DNA of 64,000 nt from Streptomyces iranensis (lineage in GTDB: Bacteria; Actinomycetota; Actinomycetes; Streptomycetales; Streptomycetaceae), in contig NZ_JAGGLR010000026.1 of assembly GCF_017874715.1 (NCBI RefSeq), positions 1 through 64,000 on the forward strand, read 5' to 3'. Under the pieces are notes generated by a model. The model saw only the letters and a list, made by a program, of their open reading frames with translations, had not been told where the DNA came from and ran no database searches. Below, piece after piece: positions 34,643 through 43,609 of the stretch; within the stretch, counting starts at the first letter, position 1; the number at the start of each line of letters is the position of its first letter. A program made the position numbers and the translations under genes.

Positions 34643-34757
34643 GCGGTGGAGCCTACGCCGGGGCCCGCGAGCCCCCGACGGCGGCGACGGACCCACGGCC
34701 ATGGGGGGATCGGATGTCCCGGCATCAGCGCGTCCCGGCATCAGCACGTCCGGCCCA

Positions 34758-35237
34758 TCAGCACGTGGTGCCGGTCAGACCCTCCACAGCGGCGACGAGC
34801 GGCGCCAGTTCCGGCCGCCGGGCGGCCTCGGCGAGGGCCTCGCGCAGCGCGGTGTCATGCGTCGGCCGCGCCTCCTCCAGGAGCTTCAGACCCTCGTCGC
34901 TGACGTCGGTGTAGATGCCGCGGCGGTCGCCGGGGCAGATGTAGCGGGCGAGCAGACCGCGGTCCTCCAGCCGGGTGACCAGCCGGGTCGTGGCGCTCTG
35001 GCTGAGGACGACGGAGTCGGCGAGCTGCTTCATCTGCAGATGTCCGCCGTCGCCGTCGTGCTGCCCGCTGAGTACGTTGAGCACGGAGAATTCGCGGACG
35101 CTCAGATCGTGCCTGGCCTGCAGCGCACGCTCGATGTGCGTCTCTATCCGGCCGTGCAGGGAGGACAGGGCGCACCAGCCCTGGGCCAGGGCCTGTCCTG
35201 CGGACGGGGCGACGGCGCCGTGCGGTTCGTCCGGCAT
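34758..35237 (-). CDS. MarR-family transcriptional regulator
   Basis: This 159-residue protein has the MarR winged helix, with the recognition region L-S-Q-S-A-T-T-R-L-V-T-R-L-E and the wing G-D-R-R-G around residues 75-110, between dimerisation helices. AGGAGGGG precedes the ATG. No divergent partner gene adjoins it: the next gene, 67 bases upstream, encodes a membrane protein on the same strand. TCCAGG occurs twice in direct orientation at about 35265-35280, in the promoter area. Confidence 0.87.
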   Translation of the reverse strand: MPDEPHGAVAPSAGQALAQGWCALSSLHGRIETHIERALQARHDLSVREFSVLNVLSGQHDGDGGHLQMKQLADSVVLSQSATTRLVTRLEDRGLLARYICPGDRRGIYTDVSDEGLKLLEEARPTHDTALREALAEAARRPELAPLVAAVEGLTGTTC

Positions 35238-35304
35238 GAAACCCCTCCTAGGTGGGTGAGCGGATTCCAGGATAGTCCAGGGATGAAATAGACCGCGTAT
35301 GCAA

Positions 35305-35811
35305 TTATCGGCGCTTTGTCGCCCGCAGCCGCCGCCCCCGGGCGGTCAGCCCCCAGGGCTTGATCACCGAGATCGCGGTGAGGAAGGTATAGACGCCCAG
35401 GCTGACCGAGGGCGCCAGGATCAGATCCGTGGTCGCCCCGACCGCCCGCCCCGCCACGACATCGGCCATCGCGGAGTCGATCCGGGCGCGCAGTGCGAAC
35501 GCCGTGGCGGCGGTGGTGATCATCGTCAGCCAGAACTTCACATACACCCACCGGTGGCGCGCCAGCCCCCAGGGCGTCCCCAGCGACAGCACGATCCCGC
35601 TGACCAGCGACAGCAGGCTGATCGGAATCAGCAACCAGTCGCCCAGCACATTCATGGACCGGTACGCCGCCCCGGCCTCTTCGGCCGAACCGGCCATGGC
35701 CCCGGTGATCCCCAGGGCCAGCACCCCGAGGGTCAGCCCGAGCCATCCGACGGAGACGACGACATGAACGACGAGGAGGCCCCGGCGCACGGGGCGGGTG
35801 AGTTGCCGCAT
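35305..35811 (-). CDS. four-helix integral membrane protein (DUF2269-like)
   Basis: This 168-residue protein has four hydrophobic segments at about 12-35, 50-70, 80-100 and 130-150. The overall look is that of DUF2269-type membrane proteins of unknown function. An upstream in-frame start would add 49 Pro/Arg-rich residues that look like non-coding DNA, so the ATG at 35811 is preferred. It may be cotranscribed with the MarR gene. Confidence 0.7.
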   Translation of the reverse strand: MRQLTRPVRRGLLVVHVVVSVGWLGLTLGVLALGITGAMAGSAEEAGAAYRSMNVLGDWLLIPISLLSLVSGIVLSLGTPWGLARHRWVYVKFWLTMITTAATAFALRARIDSAMADVVAGRAVGATTDLILAPSVSLGVYTFLTAISVIKPWGLTARGRRLRATKRR

Positions 35812-35973
35812 GCCCCCACCGTGGCGGCGCGGCGGCGCCCGGGGCGTCTGACGCCGGGAGTATCCGTGCGTACTCCCGGTGGCGGGGGCGAACCGGATTG
35901 TTGGCGTCCGGCCGGGACGTTGGTGCCGGGCCGGGGCGGTGGGGACCGGCGGGTGCATCTACGCTCGGTTGAT

Positions 35974-36606
35974 ATGACCAGACTGCATCTGTTCGATCTG
36001 GACGGGACGCTCATCCACGGCTCGGCCGCCGCGATCGAGATCTCCCGACAGCTCGGTCTGGAGCGGGAGATCGCCGCGCTGGAGCGGGCGTTCGCGGGCG
36101 GGGAGCTGACGACGGCCCAGTTCGCGGAGCGGGCCTGTGCGTTGTGGGAGGCGCTGACGGAGGAGCATGTGGCGGCGGCGTTCGAGGGGGCGCCGTGGCT
36201 GGCCGGGATCCGTGAGGTGTGGGCGGACATCCGGGTGCGGGGTGAGCGCTGTGCGGTGATTTCGCTCTCGCCGGGCTTCTTCGTGTCGCGGCTGCTGGAG
36301 TGGGGCGCGGACGCCACGTACGGCTCGGCGTGGCCCGCCGTGCCGTTCCGGGAGCCGGTGGATCCCGAGGGGATCCTGACCCCGGCCGCGAAGGTCCGGA
36401 TCGCCGATGAACTCTGTGCGAAGTTCGGCTTGACCAGGCATCACTGCGTGGCCTACGGGGATTCCCTCTCGGACGCCGAACTGTTCACGGTGGTTCCGGT
36501 CTCGGTCGCCGTGAACGCCGACCACCATGTGAGCGAAATCGCATCCCACGCCTATACCGGTCGTGATCTCCGAGAGGCTTACGAATTGATGGGTAACCAC
36601 ACGTAA
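35974..36606 (+). CDS. HAD-IB family phosphatase (SerB-like)
   Basis: This 210-residue hydrolase has D8-L-D10-G-T as the phosphorylated motif I, a Ser in the motif II region I-S-L-S-P-G, a lysine before motif III and the acidic pair in G-D-S-L-S-D. It resembles phosphoserine phosphatases and small-molecule phosphatases; the substrate is not certain. TACGCT lies 8 bases before the ATG, suggesting a leaderless or very short-leader transcript. Confidence 0.85.
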   Translation: MTRLHLFDLDGTLIHGSAAAIEISRQLGLEREIAALERAFAGGELTTAQFAERACALWEALTEEHVAAAFEGAPWLAGIREVWADIRVRGERCAVISLSPGFFVSRLLEWGADATYGSAWPAVPFREPVDPEGILTPAAKVRIADELCAKFGLTRHHCVAYGDSLSDAELFTVVPVSVAVNADHHVSEIASHAYTGRDLREAYELMGNHT

Positions 36607-36659
36607 CTATCGGTAATTACGTGAGTTGGTGGGTGTAACAGATGTGGGGCACTTGGGGC

Positions 36660-36687
36660 TTGTGAATTCATCCGGGGCCGGTAGGGT
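36660..36687 (+). promoter_or_regulatory. candidate promoter of the flavohaemoprotein gene
   Basis: TTGTGA (36660-36665) and TAGGGT (36682-36687) are 16 bases apart. Transcription from here would give a leader of about 260 bases. The 351-base interval 36607-36957 has no gene I can support; it also holds a GTAATTAC palindrome near 36613 and two TAACGGG direct repeats. Confidence 0.4.
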
Positions 36688-36957
36688 CAGGTCCGGTTCC
36701 GTGCGGCGTGCTGTAACGGGGGCAGAACGGGCATCCCAGGCCAACCAGCATAACGGGAACGCAGCCCCCATTTCCCGGACTTCGGGCTATGCGCCCGGGA
36801 CGGGGAACGAGCATGGCATGCTGCCCGGAAGAGAGTTACGGAGAGGGTCGGCACGACCATTCTCGCTTGAACCAGTGCACCAGGACGGGGAATTGCGGGC
36901 ACATTCCGGCAGCGGAAGTGCGAAGACCGACAGAAAGATGTTCGAGGCGAGGCACCC

Positions 36958-38508
36958 ATGGACGCTCCGACCACCACATCGTCGGCCGGCAGCGACGGCT
37001 CCGGCGGAAACAGTGGCGACTGGGGCTGGTTCACCCCGAGCAGGAAACCGGCCGAGGACCACAGGGCCCCGGACCAGCAGAGCGATGAGCGCGCGCCCAG
37101 CCGCCCGGTGAACCCGATACGGCCGGTCGGCACCGAGGCCGACCGCCGTATGCCCGCGGAGCCGGCCCCCGCGCCCGGTCCGGGAGCGGGCGACCGCCGC
37201 ACCGGCGACCGCCGCCCGGACGACCGCCGGGCCCCCGGCCCCGCGGGGTACGGCCCCGCCGACCCCGACCCCGGCCCCGCGGCCCGCGGGCGCGAGGAGC
37301 ATCAGCGCCCCGACGAGGTGCCGCCGGTCCCGCAGGACGTCCGGCCCGGCCCCGACTCGCCGTTCGCCGTCCCCGAGACCGCCTCGCCCGACGCGATCCT
37401 GCTGCGCCGCACCATGGCCGAGGTCGAGCCCATCAGCGACAAGGTCACCTCGTACTTCTACGCGCTGCTCTTCGTCCAGCACCCCGAGCTGCGGCCGCTC
37501 TTCCCCGCCGCGATGGACGCCCAGCGCGACCGGCTGTTCAAGGCGATCCTCACCGCCGCCCGGCTCATCGACGACCTCGACATCCTCACCGAGTTCCTCT
37601 CCCGGCTCGGCCGCGGCCACCGCAAGTACGGCACCCAGCCCGAGCACTACCCCGCCGTCGGCGAATGCCTGATCGGCGCGCTCACCCGCTACGCCGTCAC
37701 CACCTGGAGCGACGAGGCCGAGGCCGCCTGGGTGCGGGCCTACACCGCGATCTCCCAGATCATGATCGACTCGGCCGCCGAGGACGAGCTGATCGCCCCC
37801 GCGTGGTGGCAGGCCGAGGTGGTCGGGCATGAGCCGCGCACCCACGACATCGCCGTGATCACCGTCCGCCCGGACCAGCCGTACCCCTTTCTGGCGGGCC
37901 AGTACACCTCACTGGAAACGCCCTGGTGGCCGCGGGTCTGGCGGCACTATTCCTTCGCCGCGGCGCCGCGCTCCGACGGGCTGCTCTCCTTCCATGTGAA
38001 GGCCGTCCCGGCCGGATGGGTGTCCTCCGCGCTGGTCCACCGGGCCCGCCCCGGCGATGTGATCCGCCTCGGGCCCCCCGCCGGTTCCATGACGGTCGAC
38101 CACGCCAGCGACAACGGGCTGCTCTGCCTCGGTGGCGGCACCGGTATCGCGCCGATCAAGGCGCTGGTGGAGGACGTCGCCGACCACGGCCGCAACCGTC
38201 CGGTCGAGGTCTTCTACGGCGCCCGTAACGATCACGATCTGTACGACATCGACACCATGCTGCGGCTGGCCCAGAAGCATCCGTGGCTCGCGGTCCGTCC
38301 CGTCGTCTCCGACGGCCCGACCAACGGCCTCAGCGGTCGGCTGCCCGACGCCGTGCGGCAGTACGGCCCGTGGAACGCGTTCGACGCCTATCTCTCCGGG
38401 CCGCCCGGGATGATCCGCAGCGGCGTCGACGCCCTGATGGGCATCGGCATTCCGTCGCACCGCATCCGGCACGACTCCATCGAGGAGCTCGCCGCGGCCG
38501 CGGAATAG
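36958..38508 (+). CDS. flavohaemoprotein-like globin/oxidoreductase with long N-terminal extension
   Basis: This 516-residue protein has a disordered Pro/Arg/Asp-rich extension (1 to about 130), a globin domain (about 135-285, with the proximal-histidine region G-H-R-K-Y-G near 220), an FAD domain (R-H-Y-S near 328) and an NAD domain (G-G-G-T-G-I-A-P near 391). Flavohaemoproteins turn nitric oxide into nitrate with oxygen and NAD(P)H. The extension is unusual, and related Streptomyces proteins may act as sensors or have other partners. GAGGCGAGG precedes the ATG. The PNPOx-fold gene follows 91 bases later. Confidence 0.87.
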   Translation: MDAPTTTSSAGSDGSGGNSGDWGWFTPSRKPAEDHRAPDQQSDERAPSRPVNPIRPVGTEADRRMPAEPAPAPGPGAGDRRTGDRRPDDRRAPGPAGYGPADPDPGPAARGREEHQRPDEVPPVPQDVRPGPDSPFAVPETASPDAILLRRTMAEVEPISDKVTSYFYALLFVQHPELRPLFPAAMDAQRDRLFKAILTAARLIDDLDILTEFLSRLGRGHRKYGTQPEHYPAVGECLIGALTRYAVTTWSDEAEAAWVRAYTAISQIMIDSAAEDELIAPAWWQAEVVGHEPRTHDIAVITVRPDQPYPFLAGQYTSLETPWWPRVWRHYSFAAAPRSDGLLSFHVKAVPAGWVSSALVHRARPGDVIRLGPPAGSMTVDHASDNGLLCLGGGTGIAPIKALVEDVADHGRNRPVEVFYGARNDHDLYDIDTMLRLAQKHPWLAVRPVVSDGPTNGLSGRLPDAVRQYGPWNAFDAYLSGPPGMIRSGVDALMGIGIPSHRIRHDSIEELAAAAE

Positions 38509-38599
38509 GACGCGGGCACGGACGCCACACGGCGAAACACCGACACTAGGCAGGCATTCCGGCGATTCCGGACGGCGAATCAGGACGGGGACGAGAACC

Positions 38600-40045
38600 G
38601 TGGACAGTGCGGAGCACCTGGACGACCGCGCGTGGCGTCCCGGGAGCGACGGCGAACACCATCTGCAGCGGCGACTGGGCACCGTCGACCGCGCCGACCG
38701 CTTCTACGACGACCAGGTGCTGGATCATCTGAACGTCCGGATGCGGGAGTTCATCGGGCGCCAGGAAATGTTCTTCCTGGCCACCTCCGACCGGCACGGG
38801 GAGTGCGACAGCACCTTCCGGGCCGGTCCGCCCGGCTTTCTGAGAGTGCTCGACACGCGCACGCTGGCCTATCCCGAATACCGGGGGAACGGCGTACTGG
38901 CCAGCCTCGGCAATATCCAGGAGAACCCCCACCTGGGCATTCTCATGGTCGACTTCTTCCGGGACCGGATCGGGCTGCATGTGAACGGCCGGGCCCGGGT
39001 GGTGGAGGACGCCGAGATGCGCGAGGCGCACTCCGGGCTGCCGGTGGACCCGGTGCCGGGGCGGCGCGCGGTGGTGTGGGTCGAGGTGACCGTCGAAGAG
39101 GCGTACATCCACTGCGCCAAGCACATTCCGCACCTCCAGAAGGTCCCGGCGCAGCGGCGCACCGGCGGCGGCGACGCCGCCCGGCGCCGGGGGCCCTCCG
39201 GTGACCAGGCCCTCGAGCACGACCGGGAGCGGGACTGGGGGACGGACGACGTCAAGCGGAAGGGGGGCGACTTCTTCGGCGCCGCGGCCGCGGTCCGCGA
39301 GGGCCGCAGGGTCCCGCCTGAGCCGCCTGCCCCTCCTGCTCCGTCCGCCCCTCCTGCGCAGACTGCTCCGTCCGCCCCTCCTGCGCAGACTGCTCCGTCC
39401 GTCCCTCCTGCCCAGGCTGCTCCGCTCGCCCCTCCTGCCCGGCCCGTTCCGCCTGCTCCGCCCGTCTCACGGCCCTCGTGGGCGGTGGACCTGCCGGGCC
39501 AGGCCGCCCGGCCTGTTCCGGCTGCTCAGGCCGAGCTGGGGGCCTCGGTCCCCCAGGCACCAGCCGCACCGGCTGACCCGGACCCTCAGCCCCTGACAGA
39601 CTCGGACACTCAGGTCCTGGTCATCCCTCCGGCCCCACCCACGTCACCGGTCTCGTGGCCGGTGGGCCTGCCTCCCCAGACCGCCCCGACAGTCCCTACG
39701 GTCCCGACAGTCCCTACGGGCCCGGCTGCTCAGGGCGCCCTGGGCCCTCAGGTTCCGGCCGCCGGACCGGCGGCACAGCCCGGACCGATAGCGCAGCCCC
39801 AGCCGACCGCGCAGCCCCACCCGATCGCGCAACCAGAACTGGCCGCGCAGCCCGAAGCGGCCGACCCCGCTCGGCGGGCCGTGGAGCCCTCCGCGGTGCG
39901 TGATCTCAGCCCGGCCATCCGGCGGCCGGTCCGTCCCGACGCGGGGCCCGAGGACTGGCGGGAGGAGGCCGAGCGGGTGCTGGCCGAGGCGCGTCAGCGG
40001 GCGGCCCGGAAGACCCAGCAGCCGTTCAGCGGCTGGTTCCGTTAG
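38600..40045 (+). CDS. PNPOx-fold (split beta-barrel) flavin-binding-like protein with Pro/Ala-repeat tail
   Basis: This 481-residue protein has an N-terminal pyridoxamine-phosphate-oxidase-like split barrel (about 40-180; M-F-F-L-A-T-S-D then G-N-I-Q-E-N-P-H-L-G-I-L). The family binds FMN, F420 or haem. The next 250 residues are Pro/Ala/Gln-rich and contain tandem repeats. The last 30 residues form a charged amphipathic helix. Its position right after the flavohaemoprotein suggests a shared redox function, which is inference. The start is a GTG with a GAGAA site. Confidence 0.75.
   Translation: MDSAEHLDDRAWRPGSDGEHHLQRRLGTVDRADRFYDDQVLDHLNVRMREFIGRQEMFFLATSDRHGECDSTFRAGPPGFLRVLDTRTLAYPEYRGNGVLASLGNIQENPHLGILMVDFFRDRIGLHVNGRARVVEDAEMREAHSGLPVDPVPGRRAVVWVEVTVEEAYIHCAKHIPHLQKVPAQRRTGGGDAARRRGPSGDQALEHDRERDWGTDDVKRKGGDFFGAAAAVREGRRVPPEPPAPPAPSAPPAQTAPSAPPAQTAPSVPPAQAAPLAPPARPVPPAPPVSRPSWAVDLPGQAARPVPAAQAELGASVPQAPAAPADPDPQPLTDSDTQVLVIPPAPPTSPVSWPVGLPPQTAPTVPTVPTVPTGPAAQGALGPQVPAAGPAAQPGPIAQPQPTAQPHPIAQPELAAQPEAADPARRAVEPSAVRDLSPAIRRPVRPDAGPEDWREEAERVLAEARQRAARKTQQPFSGWFR
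39338..39418 (+). repeat. 27-bp tandem coding repeat, three units
   Basis: Two identical 27-bp units (39338-39364 and 39365-39391) are followed by an imperfect third (39392-39418). Each encodes nine residues of the type A-P-S-A-P-P-A-Q-T. The repeat is in frame and could vary in number between strains. Confidence 0.85.
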
Positions 40046-40067
40046 GTTCTGCCCCGATAGAGCCCAG

Positions 40068-40105
40068 CCCTGCTGGTCCCGTTCGCGAAGATCCGACCGG
40101 CAGGG
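40068..40105. terminator. possible bidirectional terminator
   Basis: An 11-bp inverted repeat with one G-T position and a 16-base loop lies between the PNPOx-type gene and the convergent Nudix gene. Confidence 0.45.
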
Positions 40106-40116
40106 TTTCGCTTCGC

Positions 40117-40653
40117 TCAGCCGAGGTCGTCCGCGAGCAGGGCCAGCACGCCCTCGATGTTGGCGTCGAGATAGGCCCGCAGCGAGGGCGGCACCACCTC
40201 GACCGAGGCGATCCCCTCGCGGGTGAACGGGACGCTCACCACGTCGTACTCCCCGCACGGCTCGTCCACCTCCGGGCCGTGCCGCCGGGTGAGGTCCATC
40301 GAGGCGAGTCTGCAGACGAAGAAGTGCTGCACCTTCACACCGGCCGCGCCCACACCCTGAGAGCCCTCTGCGCCTTCTGCGCCTTCTGCCCCCTCTGCGC
40401 CCTCATCGGGATGCGGGACGGTGTCGACGAAGGCGGGCACCACGTCCGTCACCTTCGCGCCCAGCTCCTCGTCCACCTCGCGGTACAGGGCCTCGACGAC
40501 GGTCGCGTCCTCGGGCTCCATTCCGCCGCCCGGAGTGATCCAGTACGGCGCCTGGCCGGGCTTGGTGCGCTTGATCAGGATCATGCGGGGCGCGGTGTCG
40601 CCCTCGAGGAGAATGGCACGGGCGGTGCGCTTGACCACGGGTCGTTCGGTCAT
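40117..40653 (-). CDS. Nudix hydrolase
   Basis: This 178-residue pyrophosphohydrolase has the Nudix box G-x5-E-x7-R-E-x2-E-E-x-G starting at G-G-G-M-E-P-E-D, about residues 42-65. Substrates of the family are nucleoside diphosphates linked to another group; the actual one is unknown. A short E-G-A repeat (four units) sits in a loop after the box and is encoded by a microrepeat at about 40370-40405. ATG at 40653 is preferred over a GTG six codons upstream. Confidence 0.88.
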   Translation of the reverse strand: MTERPVVKRTARAILLEGDTAPRMILIKRTKPGQAPYWITPGGGMEPEDATVVEALYREVDEELGAKVTDVVPAFVDTVPHPDEGAEGAEGAEGAEGSQGVGAAGVKVQHFFVCRLASMDLTRRHGPEVDEPCGEYDVVSVPFTREGIASVEVVPPSLRAYLDANIEGVLALLADDLG

Positions 40654-40695
40654 GCAGGACATCTGCCGCACCCTTGGTCCCGCGAAACCACTTAC

Positions 40696-41592
40696 TCACC
40701 AATCGACAGCCGCGCGCAACAGCCACTCGTGCGCCCGCGCGATATGCGGCAGCGCGAGTGCCCCCGTCCGTACCACCAGGAAATAGGTGCGCAGCGGCGG
40801 CACCGGCGGGTTGAGCAGCGCCACCACCTCCCCGGCGTCCAGCGCGTCCATGCACAGATAGCGCGGCAGGACGCCGAGCCCCGCGCCCTGCGCGACGCAG
40901 GCGAGCACCGCGCGCAGATCGGGCGCGATGATCGTGCCGGCGGTGACCGGCCGGGTGTCGAAGACGGCCGACCAGTAGCGGCTGATCAGCGGCAGGCTCT
41001 CATGCACCTCGACGACGGGCAGTGCCTCCAGCGCCCGTACGCCCTTGACCTGGAGCACCGCTGGGCCGCCGAGCCGGGCGGCCCAGCGCGGCGCCGCGAC
41101 CAGCACATGCTCCTCGTCGCACAGCGGCGTGGCGGTCAGCAGCCGCCCCCGTGGCCGGGCGGTGGTGATGGCCAGGTCGTGATGGCCGACACCTAGCCCC
41201 TCGAACAGCTCCTCGGCGCTGCCGAAGGCGCAGCGCACCGCCAGCCCCTGGGTGACCAGGGTGGTCAGCGCGGGCAGGGCGCGCAGCGCGGTGAACTCCG
41301 GAGGGCCCGCGAGATGCAGGGTGCGCAGCGGCGAGCGGTCGTCCAGACCCGCCTCGGTGATCTCCACGAGGGCGTCGAGATGCGGCGCGGTCTTGTGGGC
41401 GAGTTCGTCCCCGACGGTGGTGGGGACGACGCCGCGCGCCGTACGGAGGAACAGGGGGCGGCCGAGCTGCCGCTCCAGGGTGCGTATCTGACCGGTGACG
41501 GCGGGCTGGGAGAGCCCGAGCAGCCCGGCGGCGCGGGTGAAGGACCCGGCGCGGTGAACCGCGACAAACGTGCGTAAGAGGGCCAGATCCAT
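40696..41592 (-). CDS. LysR-family transcriptional regulator
   Basis: This 298-residue protein has the N-terminal LysR helix-turn-helix (residues 1-60, with A-A-x-L-L-G-L-S-Q-P-A-V-T-G-Q-I) and a periplasmic-binding-like effector domain. No divergently transcribed target adjoins it; the next gene upstream is on the same strand and ends in its own terminator. ATGCC occurs twice, about 10 bases apart, in the promoter region near 41627-41645, and could be part of an autoregulatory site. Confidence 0.88.
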   Translation of the reverse strand: MDLALLRTFVAVHRAGSFTRAAGLLGLSQPAVTGQIRTLERQLGRPLFLRTARGVVPTTVGDELAHKTAPHLDALVEITEAGLDDRSPLRTLHLAGPPEFTALRALPALTTLVTQGLAVRCAFGSAEELFEGLGVGHHDLAITTARPRGRLLTATPLCDEEHVLVAAPRWAARLGGPAVLQVKGVRALEALPVVEVHESLPLISRYWSAVFDTRPVTAGTIIAPDLRAVLACVAQGAGLGVLPRYLCMDALDAGEVVALLNPPVPPLRTYFLVVRTGALALPHIARAHEWLLRAAVDW

Positions 41593-41728
41593 GCGGTTCC
41601 CCTCGCCTCGTCGCGCCCCGCACGCATGCCAACTATAAATATGCCGATAGGCCCATGGCGCTACTGTGATTGGACACTGACGCTGAGTCAACTAGCCTTG
41701 TTCGAGCGGTTCTCCACGAGAAGAACCG

Positions 41729-41767
41729 GGGCGTCTCAAGCCACGAGGGGGGAGGCTTGAGACGCCC
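41729..41767 (-). terminator. terminator after the PLP lyase gene
   Basis: A 14-bp perfect stem with an 11-base loop lies 23 bases beyond the stop codon. A second small 7-bp hairpin follows at 41707-41728. Confidence 0.8.
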
Positions 41768-41789
41768 GCACAGGCATACCCGCCCGCTT

Positions 41790-43004
41790 TCAGCCACCCG
41801 CCCGGGTGCTCGTCGTGCCCGATGTCGTGCCCGATGCTGTCCCCGATGTCGTGCCCGACGCCGTGTCCGTGTCGGATGCCGTATCGAGCGCCCGCAGCAC
41901 ATCGGCGATCAGATCCTCCGCGTCCTCCGCGCCCACCGAGAACCGGATGAAACCCTCGGGCACCGCGTCGCCGCCCCACCGTCCGCGCCGTTCCGCCGTG
42001 GAGCGCACCCCGCCGAAGCTGGTGGCGTCGTCCACCAGCCGCAGCGCGGTCAGAAAGCGCTCCGCGTGTTCCTTGTCCGGCAGGGTGAAGGAGACCACAC
42101 AGCCGAAGCGCCCGCCGCGCATCTGCCCGGCCGCCACCCGGTGGGAGGGATCGGTCGGCAGTCCGGGGTGGCGCAGCCCGGTGATCTCGGGGCGGTCGCG
42201 CAGCGCCTCGGCGAGGGTCAGCGCGGTCGCCGCCTGGCGGTCGACGCGCAGCTGGAGGGTGGCCAGGGAGCGGTGGGCGAGCCATGCCTCCATGGGGCCG
42301 GGGATCGCGCCCACCGTCTTGCGCCAGGCCCGCACCTCCGCGGCGAGCCGTGGATCGCGGCAGGTCACATAGCCGAGCAGCACATCGCCATGGCCGGTGA
42401 GCGCCTTGGTGCCGCTCGCCACGGCGAAGTCCGCGCCGAGCTCCAGCGGGCGCTGGCCGAGCGGGGTGGCGAGGGTGTTGTCGACGGCGACCAGCGCGCC
42501 CCGGGCGTGCGCCGCCTCGGCGAGCCGGCGGATGTCGCAGACGTCCAGTCCGGGATTGGACGGGGTTTCCAGCCACAGCAGCTTCGTCCGGTCGCCCAGT
42601 GCCTCCAGGGCGGCCAGCTGGGCGTCCTCGCCGGTCGGGGCGGTGCGCACGGTGACCCCGTAGCCCGCCAGCCGCTCGATCAGCGCCGGGAGCAGCTGGT
42701 AGCCGTCGGACGGCAGGACGGCCGCGTCGCCCTGGCGCAGCTGCGAGAGCAGTACGGCCGAGATCGCGCCCATACCGGAGGAGAAGACGACCGTCTCGGC
42801 GTCGGTGCCCGGCGACTCCAGCTCGCTGATCGCCCGCTCCAGCAGGGACCAGGTGGGGTTGGCATCCCGGCCGTAGGTGTAGGGGCCGACGGCGTCGCCG
42901 GGGAGGTGGTAGTGGGCGGCGAAGACCGGACCCGGCAGCGTCGGCTCGTACGCCTGGGCCTCGGGCAGTCCGGCCCGTACGGTGCGGGTTCCGTCGCCGG
43001 TCAT
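41790..43004 (-). CDS. cystathionine gamma-synthase/lyase-like PLP enzyme
   Basis: This 404-residue protein belongs to the Cys/Met-metabolism PLP family. It shows the substrate-phosphate segment Y-T-Y-G-R-D-A-N-P-T, the E-T-P-S-N-P-G motif and the PLP lysine in A-S-G-T-K-A-L-T-G-H. Whether it acts as a synthase or a lyase cannot be told from sequence. Its ATG overlaps the ptpA stop by 4 bases, so translation is coupled. The C-terminal 25 residues are a low-complexity S-G-T/T-S-D repeat not expected in the family, encoded by degenerate 12-15-base repeats. Confidence 0.87.
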   Translation of the reverse strand: MTGDGTRTVRAGLPEAQAYEPTLPGPVFAAHYHLPGDAVGPYTYGRDANPTWSLLERAISELESPGTDAETVVFSSGMGAISAVLLSQLRQGDAAVLPSDGYQLLPALIERLAGYGVTVRTAPTGEDAQLAALEALGDRTKLLWLETPSNPGLDVCDIRRLAEAAHARGALVAVDNTLATPLGQRPLELGADFAVASGTKALTGHGDVLLGYVTCRDPRLAAEVRAWRKTVGAIPGPMEAWLAHRSLATLQLRVDRQAATALTLAEALRDRPEITGLRHPGLPTDPSHRVAAGQMRGGRFGCVVSFTLPDKEHAERFLTALRLVDDATSFGGVRSTAERRGRWGGDAVPEGFIRFSVGAEDAEDLIADVLRALDTASDTDTASGTTSGTASGTTSGTTSTRAGG

Positions 43005-43585
43005 GCGGACTCCTTCCCCGCGTCCGGGCCGTCGGCGGCCGACGCGTGCTCGACGGTGGCGCTCGCCGCGCCCTTCTCCGCGGCGTCGATGGCCTCGCCG
43101 ACCGCGTCCAGCAGCCCGCCGCTCGCGGCCTCGACCATCCCCAGGCACTCCTCGAAGTCGTCCAGCCCGCCGAAGTACGGGTCCGGTACGTCGAGGCCGC
43201 CCAGCGCGTCGTGGTCCGCGTCCGGGTCATAGCTCCGCAGCAGCCGCACCTTGGCGGCGTCGTGCGGGGTCGGCGCGAGCGCGCGCAGCTCGTGCAGATG
43301 GCCGCTGTCCAGGGCGATCACCAGATCGAGGCGATCGAACCACTCGGCCCGGAACTGGCGTGCGATGTGATCCTGCTCATAGCCATGGGCGGTCAGTACG
43401 TCGATGGCGCGGCGGTCGGCCCCGTCGCCCTCGTGCCAGGGCCCGGTGCCCGCGCTGTCCACCTCGAGCAGGCCGTCCAACCCGGCCTCCACGGCATGGG
43501 CGCGGAAGACGGATTCGGCCATCGGCGAGCGGCATATGTTGCCGGTGCAGACAAAGCAGACACGGTAGGGCGACGGGTCTCTCAT
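43001..43585 (-). CDS. ptpA: low-molecular-weight protein tyrosine phosphatase
   Basis: This 194-residue phosphatase has the P-loop C13-T-G-N-I-C-R19-S and the general-acid motif D-P-Y-F-G-G. The first 155 residues form the catalytic fold and about 35 residues are a disordered acidic tail. ATG at 43585 was chosen because GAGAGG lies 9 bases upstream; an ATG three codons earlier sits directly on that site. S. coelicolor PtpA has the same neighbourhood as far as I recall. It is coupled to the PLP-enzyme gene and lies 24 bases after the holin-like gene. Confidence 0.9.
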   Translation of the reverse strand: MRDPSPYRVCFVCTGNICRSPMAESVFRAHAVEAGLDGLLEVDSAGTGPWHEGDGADRRAIDVLTAHGYEQDHIARQFRAEWFDRLDLVIALDSGHLHELRALAPTPHDAAKVRLLRSYDPDADHDALGGLDVPDPYFGGLDDFEECLGMVEAASGGLLDAVGEAIDAAEKGAASATVEHASAADGPDAGKESA

Positions 43586-43609
43586 GCCTTCCATCCTCTC
43601 CGGCCGTGA

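Noticed and set aside
36626..37111. 161-codon frame overlapping the start of the flavohaemoprotein gene
   Set aside because: Its 3' part is an out-of-frame reading of the flavohaemoprotein N terminus. There is no ribosome site and no recognisable domain.
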